A stretch of 64,000 nucleotides of DNA from Polaromonas sp. (GCF_013817205.1 NZ_JACDDD010000001.1:1-64000), one strand, 5' to 3'; shown: positions 36,531-45,489, counted from the first letter of the stretch. The notes: generated from the letters alone by a model not told the origin. Numbers and translations are program-made.

Positions 36531-36913
36531 TGGCAAAAATACTGGTCATCGAGGACAACCCGGCCAACATGAAACTGGCCTGCCTGCTGCTGCGCAACGC
36601 CGGCCACGAGGTGCTGTGCGCCGTGGACGCCGAAACCGGCCTGACCACTGCGCGCACCGACCGGCCTGAGCTGATCCTGATGGACATCCAGCTACCGGGT
36701 ATGGACGGGCTGGCAGCAACCTCCCTTCTCAAACAGGACCCGATCACTGCGGCCATCCCCGTGATTGCGTTGACCGCCATGGCCATGAAATCAGACCAGG
36801 AAAAAAGCCAGGTTGCCGGCTGCGACGCCTATATTGCCAAACCGCTGCGATATCAGGCATTGTATGCAGCCATCGATACCCTGCTCGATGCGAGAACGCC
36901 GGGAGCAGTTTGA
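36530..36913 (+). CDS. Single-domain response regulator (CheY/DivK-like)
   Basis: A 127-residue receiver without an output domain. The acidic pair (VIEDNPAN), phospho-Asp (LMDIQLPGMDGL), Thr/Ala (ALTAMAM) and Lys (AKPLR) are all intact. DivK-like sequence. The start overlaps the kinase stop and the end overlaps or abuts the next kinase, so it probably relays phosphate between the two kinases of this operon. Confidence 0.92.
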   Translation: MAKILVIEDNPANMKLACLLLRNAGHEVLCAVDAETGLTTARTDRPELILMDIQLPGMDGLAATSLLKQDPITAAIPVIALTAMAMKSDQEKSQVAGCDAYIAKPLRYQALYAAIDTLLDARTPGAV

Positions 36914-36936
36914 ACGAACAAAAACGGGATACAACC

Positions 36937-38553
36937 ATGAGCCAAGTGCCTGCAACCATTCTCATCGTTGACGATGAGCCGCAAAACTGCAAGCTGCTCG
37001 AAGCCCTGCTGCACCCCGAAGGTTACCGTACCATCACAGCCGCCGGCGGTGCGCAGGCTTTGAAACAGGTCGCCGAATCCGCACCCGACCTGATCCTGCT
37101 GGATGTCATGATGCCGGAGCTCGACGGCTATCAGATCGCCACCCTGCTCAAGGCCGACCCGGCGTCGACCAACATTCCCATCATCATGTTGACGGCGCTC
37201 AACGACCGTGACGCGCGGATCACCGGCCTGAAAGCCGGGGCCGAAGAATTTTTAAGCAAACCCGTAGACAGGGCCGAGCTATGGCTGCGGGTGCGCAACC
37301 TGCTGCGCCTGAAAGACTACAGCGACTTCCTGCGTAACCACAACCTGCTGCTGGAAGACCAGGTGATGGCGCGTACCGCTGAATTGCGGCAATCGACCGA
37401 GTTGCAACTGAGCGAGGCTGCCCGGCAGGGGGCCATTCTCAATGCGCTGCCGGCGCATATCGCCTTGCTGGACCGCCAGGGCCAAATCATCTCGGTGAAC
37501 GACGCCTGGCGGAATTTCGCCGACGCTCATGTGCTGCTCAGCCCCGAGTACGGCCTGGGGCTCGACTATCTGCTCGCCTGTGACGAGGCCCAGGGCGGTA
37601 GCGCCAGCGACGCACGGCAAGCCGCTCAGGGCATACGTGCCGTGCTCAGGGGCGACCTGCCCAGCTTCTCGCTCGAATATGCCTGCCACTCCCGGTCAGA
37701 GCGCCGCTGGTCCATGCTCATGGTCACGCCCCTGTCGAAGGACCGTAAGGGTGGGGTGATCGTCATGCATTTGGACGTCAGCGCGCGCAAGCAGGCGCAG
37801 GAAGACCTGCAGGCGCTCAACAATAGCCTGGAGGAGCGGGTGCGGCGGCGCACCGAGCAATTGCAGGTTGCCAACGAGGAACTGGAGGCTTTTTCGTACT
37901 CCGCATCGCATGACCTGCGCACACCGCTCGGCGCTATCGACGGCTACAGCAGTCTGCTGGTCAAGGATCTCGGCACCAGTGCCAGCGAACGCGGCAAACA
38001 CTATCTGTCGCGCATTCGCGCTGGCGTGGTGCAGATGGGCGAGCTGATCGACGCCCTGCTCTCTCTGGCCCAGCTTTCTCGCACCAAACTGAACTGGGAA
38101 ACGGTGGATTTGAGCACCATGGCTAGCACCGTGCTTGACGACTACTGTGAGCGCGAACCGCAGCGATCAGTAGCCATCACGGTTGCGCCCGGGATGCGGG
38201 CCGAGGGGGACACGCGCCTGCTGCAGCAGGTGTTGGACAACCTGCTTGGCAATGCCTGGAAGTTTACCAACCAGACCGCGCAGGCCCGCATCAACTTCAG
38301 CTGCAGCCAGGGCAGCGCCGGGGAAGCGATCTACACAGTCCATGACAACGGTGCAGGTTTTGACATGGCTTATTCTGACAAGCTGTTTGGCGCCTTCCAG
38401 CGCTTGCATACCAACGCCGAGTTTGCCGGCACCGGTATTGGTCTCGCCACCGTGCATCGCATCATTGCGCACCACGGTGGGCGCATCTGGGCCGAGTCGG
38501 CTACGGGCCAAGGCACCAGCTTTCACTTCACGCTGGGCCAGCAACAGGACTGA
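36937..38553 (+). CDS. Receiver-PAS-histidine kinase (phytochrome-like HK)
   Basis: Protein of 538 residues with receiver (about 7-122; VDDEPQN, LLDVMMPELDG, SKPVD), coiled coil, PAS-like domain (about 165-285) and a HisKA of the SASHDLRTPLG type with HATPase (GTGIGLATVHRII), as in bacteriophytochrome-family kinases. No chromophore domain. It is the last gene of the second signalling operon. Two starts are possible: ATG 36937, taken here, and TTG 36910, which overlaps the previous stop and has GGGAG five bases upstream. Confidence 0.88.
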   Translation: MSQVPATILIVDDEPQNCKLLEALLHPEGYRTITAAGGAQALKQVAESAPDLILLDVMMPELDGYQIATLLKADPASTNIPIIMLTALNDRDARITGLKAGAEEFLSKPVDRAELWLRVRNLLRLKDYSDFLRNHNLLLEDQVMARTAELRQSTELQLSEAARQGAILNALPAHIALLDRQGQIISVNDAWRNFADAHVLLSPEYGLGLDYLLACDEAQGGSASDARQAAQGIRAVLRGDLPSFSLEYACHSRSERRWSMLMVTPLSKDRKGGVIVMHLDVSARKQAQEDLQALNNSLEERVRRRTEQLQVANEELEAFSYSASHDLRTPLGAIDGYSSLLVKDLGTSASERGKHYLSRIRAGVVQMGELIDALLSLAQLSRTKLNWETVDLSTMASTVLDDYCEREPQRSVAITVAPGMRAEGDTRLLQQVLDNLLGNAWKFTNQTAQARINFSCSQGSAGEAIYTVHDNGAGFDMAYSDKLFGAFQRLHTNAEFAGTGIGLATVHRIIAHHGGRIWAESATGQGTSFHFTLGQQQD

Positions 38554-38697
38554 AGCGCGATGCGCTGCCACGGGCGCACACATGCTTTGCGTCATCCGGG
38601 CACAATCGTGAAAGCAGCCTGCCCGCAGCGCCCACAGCAAACCGCGATACGCTCTGCTTTTGATAGCATCATACGCAAGAGGGTCGCGGGCTGAGGC

Positions 38698-39905
38698 ATG
38701 ATTTTACTCTTTATTTCCGCAATGGACAGACCCGCCATGCCTCCCGTGCTTTACCTCTTCGCGTTGTGCAATCTTGTTATCGGCAGCGGCGCCTTTGTGT
38801 TGGGCGGCATTCTGGTGCCGCTCAGCGATTCGCTCAATGTGAGCCTGGCGGCGGCCGGCCAGGTCATGACGGCCTATGCCATTTCCACCGCGTTGCTGGC
38901 GCCGGTTTTGATCATCGCCACGGCGCGGTGGCCGCGCGTAAACGTGCCATCCAGCTGGCCCTGGCTTTATTTGGCACGGGATGCCTGGTTTGCGCGCTCT
39001 CGGGCAGCTTCGCCGTGATGCTGGCCGGGCGGGTCCTGATGGGCGCCGGCGCGATGTTCAGCGCCGCCGCCTCAGCCCTGGCTGTAAGCCTGGTCGCACC
39101 GGCCTTGCGTGGCCGGGCTCTGTCCATCACCTTCCTGGGCATGAGCATCAGTTACGCCGTGGGGGTGCCGGTGGGCGCCTGGCTGGGCTTTGAGTACGGC
39201 TGGCGCGTGCCGGTCTGGCTGTCGGCAGGGGCCAGCCTCGCCATGCTGGTGGCTGCCAGCTGGCTGGTGCCGTCCAACATGGCTTCCGCCGGGGCCAGCT
39301 TTGCCGGCTTTGGTGCCGCCGCGCGGCAAGGGGCCGTGCTGCGCACCTGGCTGCGCACGCTGCTTTATTTCATTGCCATCTTCAGCGTCTTTGCGTACAT
39401 CGGCCCGGTGCTGCAGGCGCTCAATGCCATGAGTTCCACCCAGTTGTCCATCACGCTGGCGGTGTTCGGCCTGGCAGGCGTTGTTGGCACACTGTCCGGT
39501 GGTTGGGCCAATGACCGCTTTGGCTCGCTGCCCACCATGCGTGTGCAGATGAGCGTGCTGGTCACCATGATGGCCGTGCTGCCCTTCACGCGCGGCCATC
39601 TGTATGCCACCATGGCCACGCTGGTGGTCTGGGGTATCGCAGGCTTCGGCATGATGGCGCCGCAACAGAGCCGACTGGCCAGCCTGGCGCCGGCCCAGGC
39701 GCCGCTGCTGCTGAGCCTCAATGGCTCCATGCTGTATGTCGGCACGGCGCTGGGCGCGGTGATCAGCGGCTCCCTGCTGGGCCAGCTTCACCTGTCGCAA
39801 CTCGGCTGGGTCGGTGTGCCTTTCGGACTGTTGGCCCTGCTCACGCTGGCTTTCGAGCCAGCCCACGTCCGCCCTGTGATGGCCGCGCCGGCAGGATCGC
39901 CATGA
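38698..39905 (+). pseudogene. MFS transporter (arabinose-efflux type) with a frameshift
   Basis: The first ~80 codons encode MFS TM helices 1-2 (LYLFALCNLVIGSGAFVLGG, LAPVLIIATARWPR) and the next frame encodes the remaining ten helices from ARKRAIQLALALFGTG onward. The switch is near 38936-38946 in GGCCGCGCGTAAACG. Removing two bases (one CG) or adding one restores a normal MFS of about 400 residues with RK in the cytoplasmic loop. Either a pseudogene, a sequencing error or a phase-variable CG tract. The start is uncertain (ATG 38698, 38722 or 38737). The small gene downstream overlaps its stop, so the reading frame at the 3' end is maintained. Confidence 0.75.
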
Positions 39906-40192
39906 CCGCCGCACAGGATCAGCTCAGAGCACTCGCCGCCGCCGTGCAGCAACTGCGCAGTGACGCCCTGGGCGTCGCTGCGTTTTCGCGTCTCGCCCAA
40001 AACCTGCCTGCACTGCAGACTGCGCTTCCCGCCCGCTATGCCGGCGTGTTACAGCAATTGCTCGACAGACTGGAGTCCAGCGCACTTTTCAACGAAGAAA
40101 GCTGCTCTTTCAGCCAGCATGATCTGCTGGACAGCCTGCAGCAGTGGGTAGACCATGCGCAAGCCCAACTCGACAAGGAGCCCTCCCCATGA
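39902..40192 (+). CDS. Small helical protein of unknown function
   Basis: A 96-residue, Leu/Ala/Gln-rich acidic protein predicted to be helical (AAQDQLRALAAAVQQLRSD). I do not recognise a family. It overlaps the MFS stop (ATGA) and its stop overlaps the DsbA-like start, so it appears to belong to a translationally coupled trio. Confidence 0.65.
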   Translation: MTAAQDQLRALAAAVQQLRSDALGVAAFSRLAQNLPALQTALPARYAGVLQQLLDRLESSALFNEESCSFSQHDLLDSLQQWVDHAQAQLDKEPSP

Positions 40193-40848
40193 GCATCCCG
40201 ACCACTGTTTCCAGCCCGGTCTCACTGATCTATATCGGCGACCCGATGTGTTCGTGGTGCTACGGCTTCGGCGTACCGGTGGGGCAGTTGCTGACGCGCT
40301 TTCCTGAGGTGTCTGTCCAGTTGGTGCTCGGCGGCCTGCGCGCCTACAACACACAGGTCATGGACGACGCCCTCAAGGACAAACTGCGCGGCGCCTGGGC
40401 CGGGGTGGCGCAGCGATCCGGTCAGCCGTTTTCACCCGCGCTGTTTGAGCGCAACGATTTTGTCTACGACACCGAACCCGCCTGCCGTGCCGTGGTCACC
40501 GTGCGCGAGCACGCGCCGCACCTGGCGCTGGCTATGTACCACGCCATCCAGCATGCGTTTTATGCAGACGGCAGGGACACCACCAAGGCCGCCGTTCTCG
40601 GCGAGATCTGGGACGACGTGCATGGCCGTACCAGGGAAGCCTGGGGCCACATCGACTTTTTGCGCGACTTTGACAGCGAAGCCATGCGCCAGCGCGCGCG
40701 CGACGACTTTGCGCAGGCCCAGCGCTGGGGCGTGAGCGGTTTCCCGACCCTGCTCGCCGTGGTGGACGGGCAGGCTCAGGTTTTGACGAACGGGTATGCG
40801 GAGGCGGACATGCTGGCGCAGCGGTTGGGGCAAATCATCGCGCGGTAA
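40189..40848 (+). CDS. DsbA-family thiol oxidoreductase-like protein
   Basis: Thioredoxin-fold protein of 219 residues with CSWC at 21-24 (GDPMCSWCYGF), an inserted helical domain and the cis-Pro segment GVSGFPTLL. It resembles cytoplasmic FrnE-type DsbA proteins; there is no signal peptide. Family members help disulphide exchange or detoxification. The ATG overlaps the preceding gene (ATGA). Confidence 0.88.
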   Translation: MSIPTTVSSPVSLIYIGDPMCSWCYGFGVPVGQLLTRFPEVSVQLVLGGLRAYNTQVMDDALKDKLRGAWAGVAQRSGQPFSPALFERNDFVYDTEPACRAVVTVREHAPHLALAMYHAIQHAFYADGRDTTKAAVLGEIWDDVHGRTREAWGHIDFLRDFDSEAMRQRARDDFAQAQRWGVSGFPTLLAVVDGQAQVLTNGYAEADMLAQRLGQIIAR

Positions 40849-40909
40849 ACATCGCTGCCTTGGACGTACCGATGGCACAGCCATGGCCAGAGAGCATGGT
40901 CAGCGCCGG

Positions 40910-41527
40910 TCAATGCATCACGCAGTGGCAATACACAAAATGCTGCACCAGGCCAGAGGGTGTGTGGTGGTCTTCTTGCATGTGCTCCAGCAACTCAAAC
41001 GCACCGCCAAACTGGGCATGCAAGGCGTCTGGCGCATACCGCACCACCGGCAAGCCGCTGCACTCGAGCGGCCCGTCCGGCGCAAACGCCGCAACGATGA
41101 CATGGCCGCCGGGCCGGACCGCGTGCCGTACCTGCGCCACATACGCTGCGCGATCTGCCGCATCGGTGAGGAAATGAAAAACGGCCCGGTCGTGCCAGAT
41201 GTCGATGCTGGCTTTTTCCAGGGCAAGGGTGGTGATGTCGCCTTCCAGCCAGCGTACACGCGATGCCAGCTCCGGCCCAAGGCGGCGACGCGCCACTGCG
41301 AGCGCAGCCCCTGAAATATCCAGCACGCCCAGATCCGTCATTCCCTGCGCCAAGAGGTCGTCAACCAGACTGGAGGCGCCGCCGCCCACATCCACGATGC
41401 GCGCCGAATTGTCCGTGGCGACAGTGCGGATCAGCTCCAGAGACAAGGTGGCGTGCGGCTGGTACCAGCTCACGGCATCGGACGACTTGGTTCTGTAGAC
41501 CTCTTCCCAATGCGATTTGCTTTCCAC
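40910..41527 (-). CDS. Class I SAM-dependent methyltransferase
   Basis: Enzyme of 205 residues with motif I IVDVGGGASSL, an acidic residue in LGVLDIS and the post-motif DIWHDRAVFHFL. It resembles thiopurine/tellurite-type small methyltransferases; substrate unknown. I chose GTG 41527 because AAGGAG lies exactly six bases before it. The longer frame from 41542 would place that ribosome binding site inside the coding region. Confidence 0.85.
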   Translation of the reverse strand: MESKSHWEEVYRTKSSDAVSWYQPHATLSLELIRTVATDNSARIVDVGGGASSLVDDLLAQGMTDLGVLDISGAALAVARRRLGPELASRVRWLEGDITTLALEKASIDIWHDRAVFHFLTDAADRAAYVAQVRHAVRPGGHVIVAAFAPDGPLECSGLPVVRYAPDALHAQFGGAFELLEHMQEDHHTPSGLVQHFVYCHCVMH

Positions 41528-41591
41528 AAAAAACTCCTTCACAGATGTGGTGGCTGATCATATCCAGACGGATGAGCGACAGCGAAGCGGC

Positions 41592-42065
41592 CTACACATG
41601 GCCTTTCTTGCGTGTCAGCACCGCCTTGGGTGTGACCTGCGCATCAGCTAGCTCATGCAAGGCCTCGATGATGTGGCAATGGGTGTCACTGCCGTCGCAG
41701 CGGTCGCGCAGGGCCTTGAGGTCTTTTTCCAGCGCCCTGAGTTCCGCCAGCCGCGCGCGCACATGGCCCAGGTGCCCGTCCAGCGCCTCACGCGCAGCTG
41801 CGCAGTCTGACTTGTTGTTGAGGTCCAGCCCCAGCAAGGTGCGCACCTCGTCAAGCGACATGTCCATGGCCCGGCACAGGCGGATGAAGCGCAGCTGGTG
41901 CACATCGCCATCGCTATAAAATCGATAGCTGTTGTCGCTTCTCCCATGCGGGCTGAGCAGCTTTTCTTTCTCATAAAACCGGATGTTGGCGGCGCTGACG
42001 CCGCTGCGCCCGGCGGCCTCGCCAATCTGATAACCCCGCACCGGGAGTGGACTTGAAGCAGGCAT
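41592..42065 (-). CDS. MerR-family regulator of the Cd/Pb (CadR/PbrR) type
   Basis: Metal-responsive activator of 157 residues. The MerR DNA-binding head is YQIGEAAGRSGVSAANIRFYEKE, followed by a long dimerisation helix. Cys88, Cys123 and Cys130 (RCDGSDTHC) match the three metal-binding Cys of PbrR/CadR. It faces a CDF-like exporter across a dyad with a long promoter spacer, the usual arrangement for this class. The start at 42065 has AAGG upstream; ATG 42098 would put the operator inside the gene. Confidence 0.9.
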   Translation of the reverse strand: MPASSPLPVRGYQIGEAAGRSGVSAANIRFYEKEKLLSPHGRSDNSYRFYSDGDVHQLRFIRLCRAMDMSLDEVRTLLGLDLNNKSDCAAAREALDGHLGHVRARLAELRALEKDLKALRDRCDGSDTHCHIIEALHELADAQVTPKAVLTRKKGHV

Positions 42066-42068
42066 CGC

Positions 42069-42099
42069 TTGACCTTGAAGTGACTTGAGGGTTTCCAAT
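42069..42099 (+). promoter_or_regulatory. MerR-type promoter and operator for the CDF exporter
   Basis: A 21-bp dyad ACCTTGAAGTgACTTGAGGG(T) lies at 42072-42092 (8 of 10 arm pairs match). TTGACC at 42069-42074 could be the -35 and TCCAAT at 42094-42099 the -10, giving a 19-bp spacer typical of MerR-activated promoters. The exporter start is 35 bp downstream. Confidence 0.65.
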
Positions 42100-42133
42100 C
42101 ATGCCATCCCATCACTACAACGAAGAACCCGTC

Positions 42134-42778
42134 ATGTCCGCACAGTGCTGCAACCACACGCCCGAGCCCAGTGCCGCCCAGGCCAACAGTCCACGCTACA
42201 GGCGCATTCTCTGGATCGCACTGGTTGTCAATTTCGCCATGTTCGGCATCGAAATCGGCGCCGGCTTCCAGTCGGGCTCGGTGTCGCTGTTGGCCGATGC
42301 CATCGACTTTTTTGGCGACGCGGCCAACTACGGCGTGACGCTGGCCGTGTTGTCCATGGGCCTGGCCTGGCGTGCCCGGGCGGCGTTGCTCAAGGCGGCC
42401 AGCATGCTGGGTTTTGGCGTGTTTGTGCTGGGTCGGGCGGCGTGGGTGGCGATGCAGGGCGGAACGCCCGAAGCGCTGACCATGGGCAGCATCGGCCTGC
42501 TGGGCCTGATCGCCAACGTAGCCGTCGCAGCCATGCTGTACGCCTACCGAGAGGGCGACGCCAACATGCGCAGCGTCTGGCTATGCTCGCGCAACGACGC
42601 TATCGGCAACCTCGCCGTGATGCTGGCCGCATTGGGCGTCTTCGGCACCGGCAGCGCCTGGCCGGATCTGTCGGTGGCGGCGGTCATGGGTAGCATGGCG
42701 ATCTGGGGCGGCTGGTCGGTGATGCAACAGGCGCGGCGCGAGCTGCAAACCACTTATTTGCCACCCACGGCTTCATGA
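42134..42778 (+). CDS. CDF-like heavy-metal cation transporter
   Basis: Inner-membrane protein of 214 residues with about six TM helices and no long cytoplasmic domain. The metal-binding Asp in TM2 (LLADAIDFFGDAANYG) and SRNDAIGNLAVMLAA in TM5 mark the cation diffusion facilitator family. An N-terminal CC...H motif (MSAQCCNHTPE) may bind metal. It would export Cd, Pb or Zn under control of the adjacent MerR regulator. Start 42134 taken for the MSAQCC N-terminus; ATG 42101 sits at the promoter -10. The stop overlaps the DUF3703 start. Confidence 0.85.
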   Translation: MSAQCCNHTPEPSAAQANSPRYRRILWIALVVNFAMFGIEIGAGFQSGSVSLLADAIDFFGDAANYGVTLAVLSMGLAWRARAALLKAASMLGFGVFVLGRAAWVAMQGGTPEALTMGSIGLLGLIANVAVAAMLYAYREGDANMRSVWLCSRNDAIGNLAVMLAALGVFGTGSAWPDLSVAAVMGSMAIWGGWSVMQQARRELQTTYLPPTAS

Positions 42779-43155
42779 ACCAGTTCACGCCCGACCAGCG
42801 ACTGCGGGTTTTCCGCCAGCTCATGCACAGTTTCAACACAGCTACGCCTGCCAACATCGCCACCCGCTGGGCCTGGCTTGAAGCTGCGCATGTGCTGGGG
42901 CAGCAAAACTTCGCCTTGCACTGGGCCTCGCACACTGCCATGCTGCGTTTTGCACTGCAGACCAGGGACCTGGGCGAAGTGGCAGGGCAGCTGTTTCGCC
43001 TGGCCCTGGTCCCGCTGGGCCACCTCATGCAGCGGCTGCCGGCCGGAAATTCCGGTCGTGCCACTGTCAGCGCCTTTGCGGCAATGCCGCTGGATCGGCA
43101 TTTGAGCGAGCTGATCCGGCAGGCGGCCGCAGCCATTCGTCTGACGTCTTTTTGA
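42775..43155 (+). CDS. DUF3703 family protein
   Basis: A 126-residue protein with RWAWLEAAHVLGQQNFALH, AMLRFALQTRDLGEVAGQLFR and the C-terminal GNSGRATVSAFAAMPLDRHL, which match DUF3703. The function is unknown, but members often sit next to heavy-metal resistance genes. The ATGA overlap with the CDF exporter supports a shared operon under the MerR regulator. Confidence 0.85.
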   Translation: MNQFTPDQRLRVFRQLMHSFNTATPANIATRWAWLEAAHVLGQQNFALHWASHTAMLRFALQTRDLGEVAGQLFRLALVPLGHLMQRLPAGNSGRATVSAFAAMPLDRHLSELIRQAAAAIRLTSF

Positions 43156-43185
43156 ACTTTCGCAACTCCGCTGTATCATTCAGAC

Positions 43186-43626
43186 ATGCGCCGCCCCTTC
43201 TTCATTGCCATGATCTTCCTGCTGCTGCTGCGCGGAATGGTGGGCGATGCCATGGCCGCAGGCATGGCCTTTGGTCATCTGCAAAAAGGCTCTGTTGCTA
43301 CAGAAACAATAGCTACTCACGGCCATGGGGAAAGAGCTGACGGCCTTTTTGACCATGAAAACGCAGCGCAATCGGTGGCATACCCGGTGGCAACACCTGC
43401 CGATTGCGCGGGACACGCCGCTGGCGAGGTCAGTGGCCCCGTACAACAGGAAACGGCGGGACACTGCGAATCGTGTGCAGCCTGCCAAGCCTGCAACACG
43501 GTAGCGCTGTCATCCCCGACAACAAGCACCGCCTCCCTGGCGGCTCCTCCTGCTCTGCCGCGCTCGCCGGCTGCCGACTTTGCCAGCGCCATCGCCGCGC
43601 TGGGTCAAAAACCACCCATTTCCTGA
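43186..43626 (+). CDS. Exported Cys-rich small protein (copy 1), with an in-frame repeat A
   Basis: A 146-residue protein with a signal peptide (MRRPFFIAMIFLLLLRGMVG...AMA). The conserved core is HCESCAACQAC (about 96-106) preceded by DCAGHA, and it ends in KPPIS. The same pattern is found in the protein at 48873-49241, so the two are paralogues flanking the copper block. Residues about 36-56 (VATETIATHGHGERADGLFD) are encoded by a family A repeat. The clustered Cys and His suggest binding of soft metals such as Cu(I). Family unknown to me. Confidence 0.75.
   Translation: MRRPFFIAMIFLLLLRGMVGDAMAAGMAFGHLQKGSVATETIATHGHGERADGLFDHENAAQSVAYPVATPADCAGHAAGEVSGPVQQETAGHCESCAACQACNTVALSSPTTSTASLAAPPALPRSPAADFASAIAALGQKPPIS
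43293..43353 (+). repeat. Repeat family A copy inside the Cys-rich gene
   Basis: It reads GTTGCTACAGAAACAATAGC, TACTCACGGCCATGGGGAAA and GAGCTGACGGCCTTTTTGACC. The phase is the same as in the acyl-CoA synthetase copies (ATA GCT ... GCT GAC GGC nnn TTT). Confidence 0.6.
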
Positions 43627-43746
43627 GCTCCAGGCCCGAACTGGGTTTGTACTTGGCGTCCGGCACGGGCAACACGCCCGGTTTCGCCGGATTCGCCGGA
43701 TTCGCGCGACCTTGCCGTCGCTCCGCTCGTGTTCAGGAGGTTTTTC

Positions 43747-44061
43747 GTGACTATTCGTCTTTTTTTCTACATGCTCGCGCTGCCGCTAGGCAGTGTGCAG
43801 GCCCAGACCGCGACCGCGCCCCAGCCCGGCGACCCGGCGGCGCCCGTGCCGGCGGTCACTTACCGCTCGGTGTTTGCTGACCTGCCTACCGGCGTGGAAG
43901 CCGGGCGCGAGGACTGGAAGAAAGCCAACAACGAGGTCGGCCGCTTCACGCGCGGACATGTTGACATCCTCAAGGCGGAACAGCAGCAGCCCGCGCCACC
44001 GAGCCAGGCCACTGTGCCGGCCGCAGCAAAACCTGCAGCGGCCCATCCCCACAAACATTGA
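43747..44061 (+). CDS. Small exported His-tailed protein of the copper block
   Basis: A 104-residue protein with a signal peptide (FFYMLALPLGSVQAQ) and no recognised domain. The middle has TYRSVFADLPTGVE and EDWKKANNEVGRFTRGHVD, and it ends in a Pro/Ala-rich tail with HPHKH. I chose GTG 43747 because AGGAGG lies six bases upstream; an earlier GTG would include the ribosome binding site. First of the close-packed series with the TolC-like and multicopper oxidase genes. Confidence 0.75.
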   Translation: MTIRLFFYMLALPLGSVQAQTATAPQPGDPAAPVPAVTYRSVFADLPTGVEAGREDWKKANNEVGRFTRGHVDILKAEQQQPAPPSQATVPAAAKPAAAHPHKH

Positions 44062-44069
44062 GCTGCACC

Positions 44070-45488
44070 ATGTTTTCATTCCCCAAATCCGCAACAGCCC
44101 TGCTGACGGTCGCCACGCTGGCCGGCTGCGCCAGCCTGTCGCCCGACGGCAACCAAGCCGACATCAACACCTTGACCGCCGGCAAAACTGGCGGCATCAA
44201 CGCGCAGGTCGGGCGTGGCGACAGCGCGGAGACTCGCGAAGCTGTCGACAAGCTGCTGTCCCAACCCCTGAGCGCTGAATCGGCCGTGCGTATCGCCCTG
44301 CTGAACAACCCCGGCATCCATGCGTCCATGGCTTCCCTGGGCATCAGCGATGCCGACCGTGTGCGCGCCGGCACGCTGCCAAATCCGCATTTCTCGATTG
44401 GCCGTTTTGTCGAGGGCCGCAAGGTGGAGATCGAGCGCGGCATCGGCTTCAATGTCATCGGCCTGCTCACGCTGCCCTGGCGCGCCCGATACCAGAGCCA
44501 GCAGCATGAAGTGGCCAAGCTGCAGGCCGCACAGGAGGTCGTCAAACTCGCCTCCGACACGCGCAAGGCCTGGATCAACGCCGTGGCGGCGCAGCAGACC
44601 GCCGCCTACATGAAAGACGCCAAGGAAGCGGCCGAGGCCAGCGGCGAGCTGGCGCGGCGTCTGGCGCGTGTGGGCAACTGGAGCAAGCTGAACCAGGCAC
44701 GCGAACAGGCTTTTGTCGCCGATGCCGCCGCGCAATTGGCACGCAGCCAGAACGCGGCTTATGCCGCACGCGAAAAACTCACACGCCTGATGGGCCTATG
44801 GGGCAAACAGACGCAGTTCACGCTCAGCGAGCGCCTGCCGGACCTGCCGAAAACGGTCGCTGAAATGCCGGACATCGAAGCCCGCGCACTGCGCGACCGC
44901 CTCGACGTGCGCGCCAGTGTGGCGCAGGCCGGCTATGTGGCCGACAACATGGGGCTGACACGCAGCACGGGCTTCATCAACGCGCTCGACGCAAAGTATT
45001 CGCGCAACACCACGTTTGACAACGCCACCGGCGACAAGGAAATAAAGCGCGGCTGGGAGCTGGAGCTGCCCTTGCCGATTTTTGACTGGGGTGGTGCGAG
45101 CAACGCGCGCGCGCAGGGCCAATACATGCAGTCGGTGGCGCGGGTACGCGAAACCGCCATCCAGGCCCGCTCCGAGGCACGCGAAAGTTACCACGCCTGG
45201 CGCACCGCCCATGACCTGGCGCTGCACTACCGCAACGAGGTGGTGCCGCTAAGAAAGTTCATCAACAACGAACTGCTGCTGCGCTACAACGGCATGCTGG
45301 CCAGCGTATTCGACCTGCTCGCTGACACACGCACCAGTATTGCAGCAGTTAACGCCAGCATCGAAGCGCAGCGCGACTTCTGGCTGGCAGACACCGACCT
45401 GCAAACCACACTGACAGGGACCTCCGCCGGCATGGCACCCCTGACCGCCGGCGCTGCTGCCAGCGGCGGCGAAGCCAAAGGACACTGA
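44070..45488 (+). CDS. TolC-family outer-membrane lipoprotein
   Basis: Outer-membrane efflux factor of 472 residues. A lipoprotein signal ends LAGC. Two long coiled-coil repeats (ESAVRIALLNNPGIHASMA...; RLDVRASVAQAGYVADNMG...) are typical of the TolC/CusC group, here in a divergent branch common in copper clusters. It ends in GEAKGH. Normally such a protein pairs with an RND pump and adaptor, but neither is in this window. The stop is one base before the multicopper oxidase start. Confidence 0.88.
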   Translation: MFSFPKSATALLTVATLAGCASLSPDGNQADINTLTAGKTGGINAQVGRGDSAETREAVDKLLSQPLSAESAVRIALLNNPGIHASMASLGISDADRVRAGTLPNPHFSIGRFVEGRKVEIERGIGFNVIGLLTLPWRARYQSQQHEVAKLQAAQEVVKLASDTRKAWINAVAAQQTAAYMKDAKEAAEASGELARRLARVGNWSKLNQAREQAFVADAAAQLARSQNAAYAAREKLTRLMGLWGKQTQFTLSERLPDLPKTVAEMPDIEARALRDRLDVRASVAQAGYVADNMGLTRSTGFINALDAKYSRNTTFDNATGDKEIKRGWELELPLPIFDWGGASNARAQGQYMQSVARVRETAIQARSEARESYHAWRTAHDLALHYRNEVVPLRKFINNELLLRYNGMLASVFDLLADTRTSIAAVNASIEAQRDFWLADTDLQTTLTGTSAGMAPLTAGAAASGGEAKGH

Positions 45489-45489
45489 C

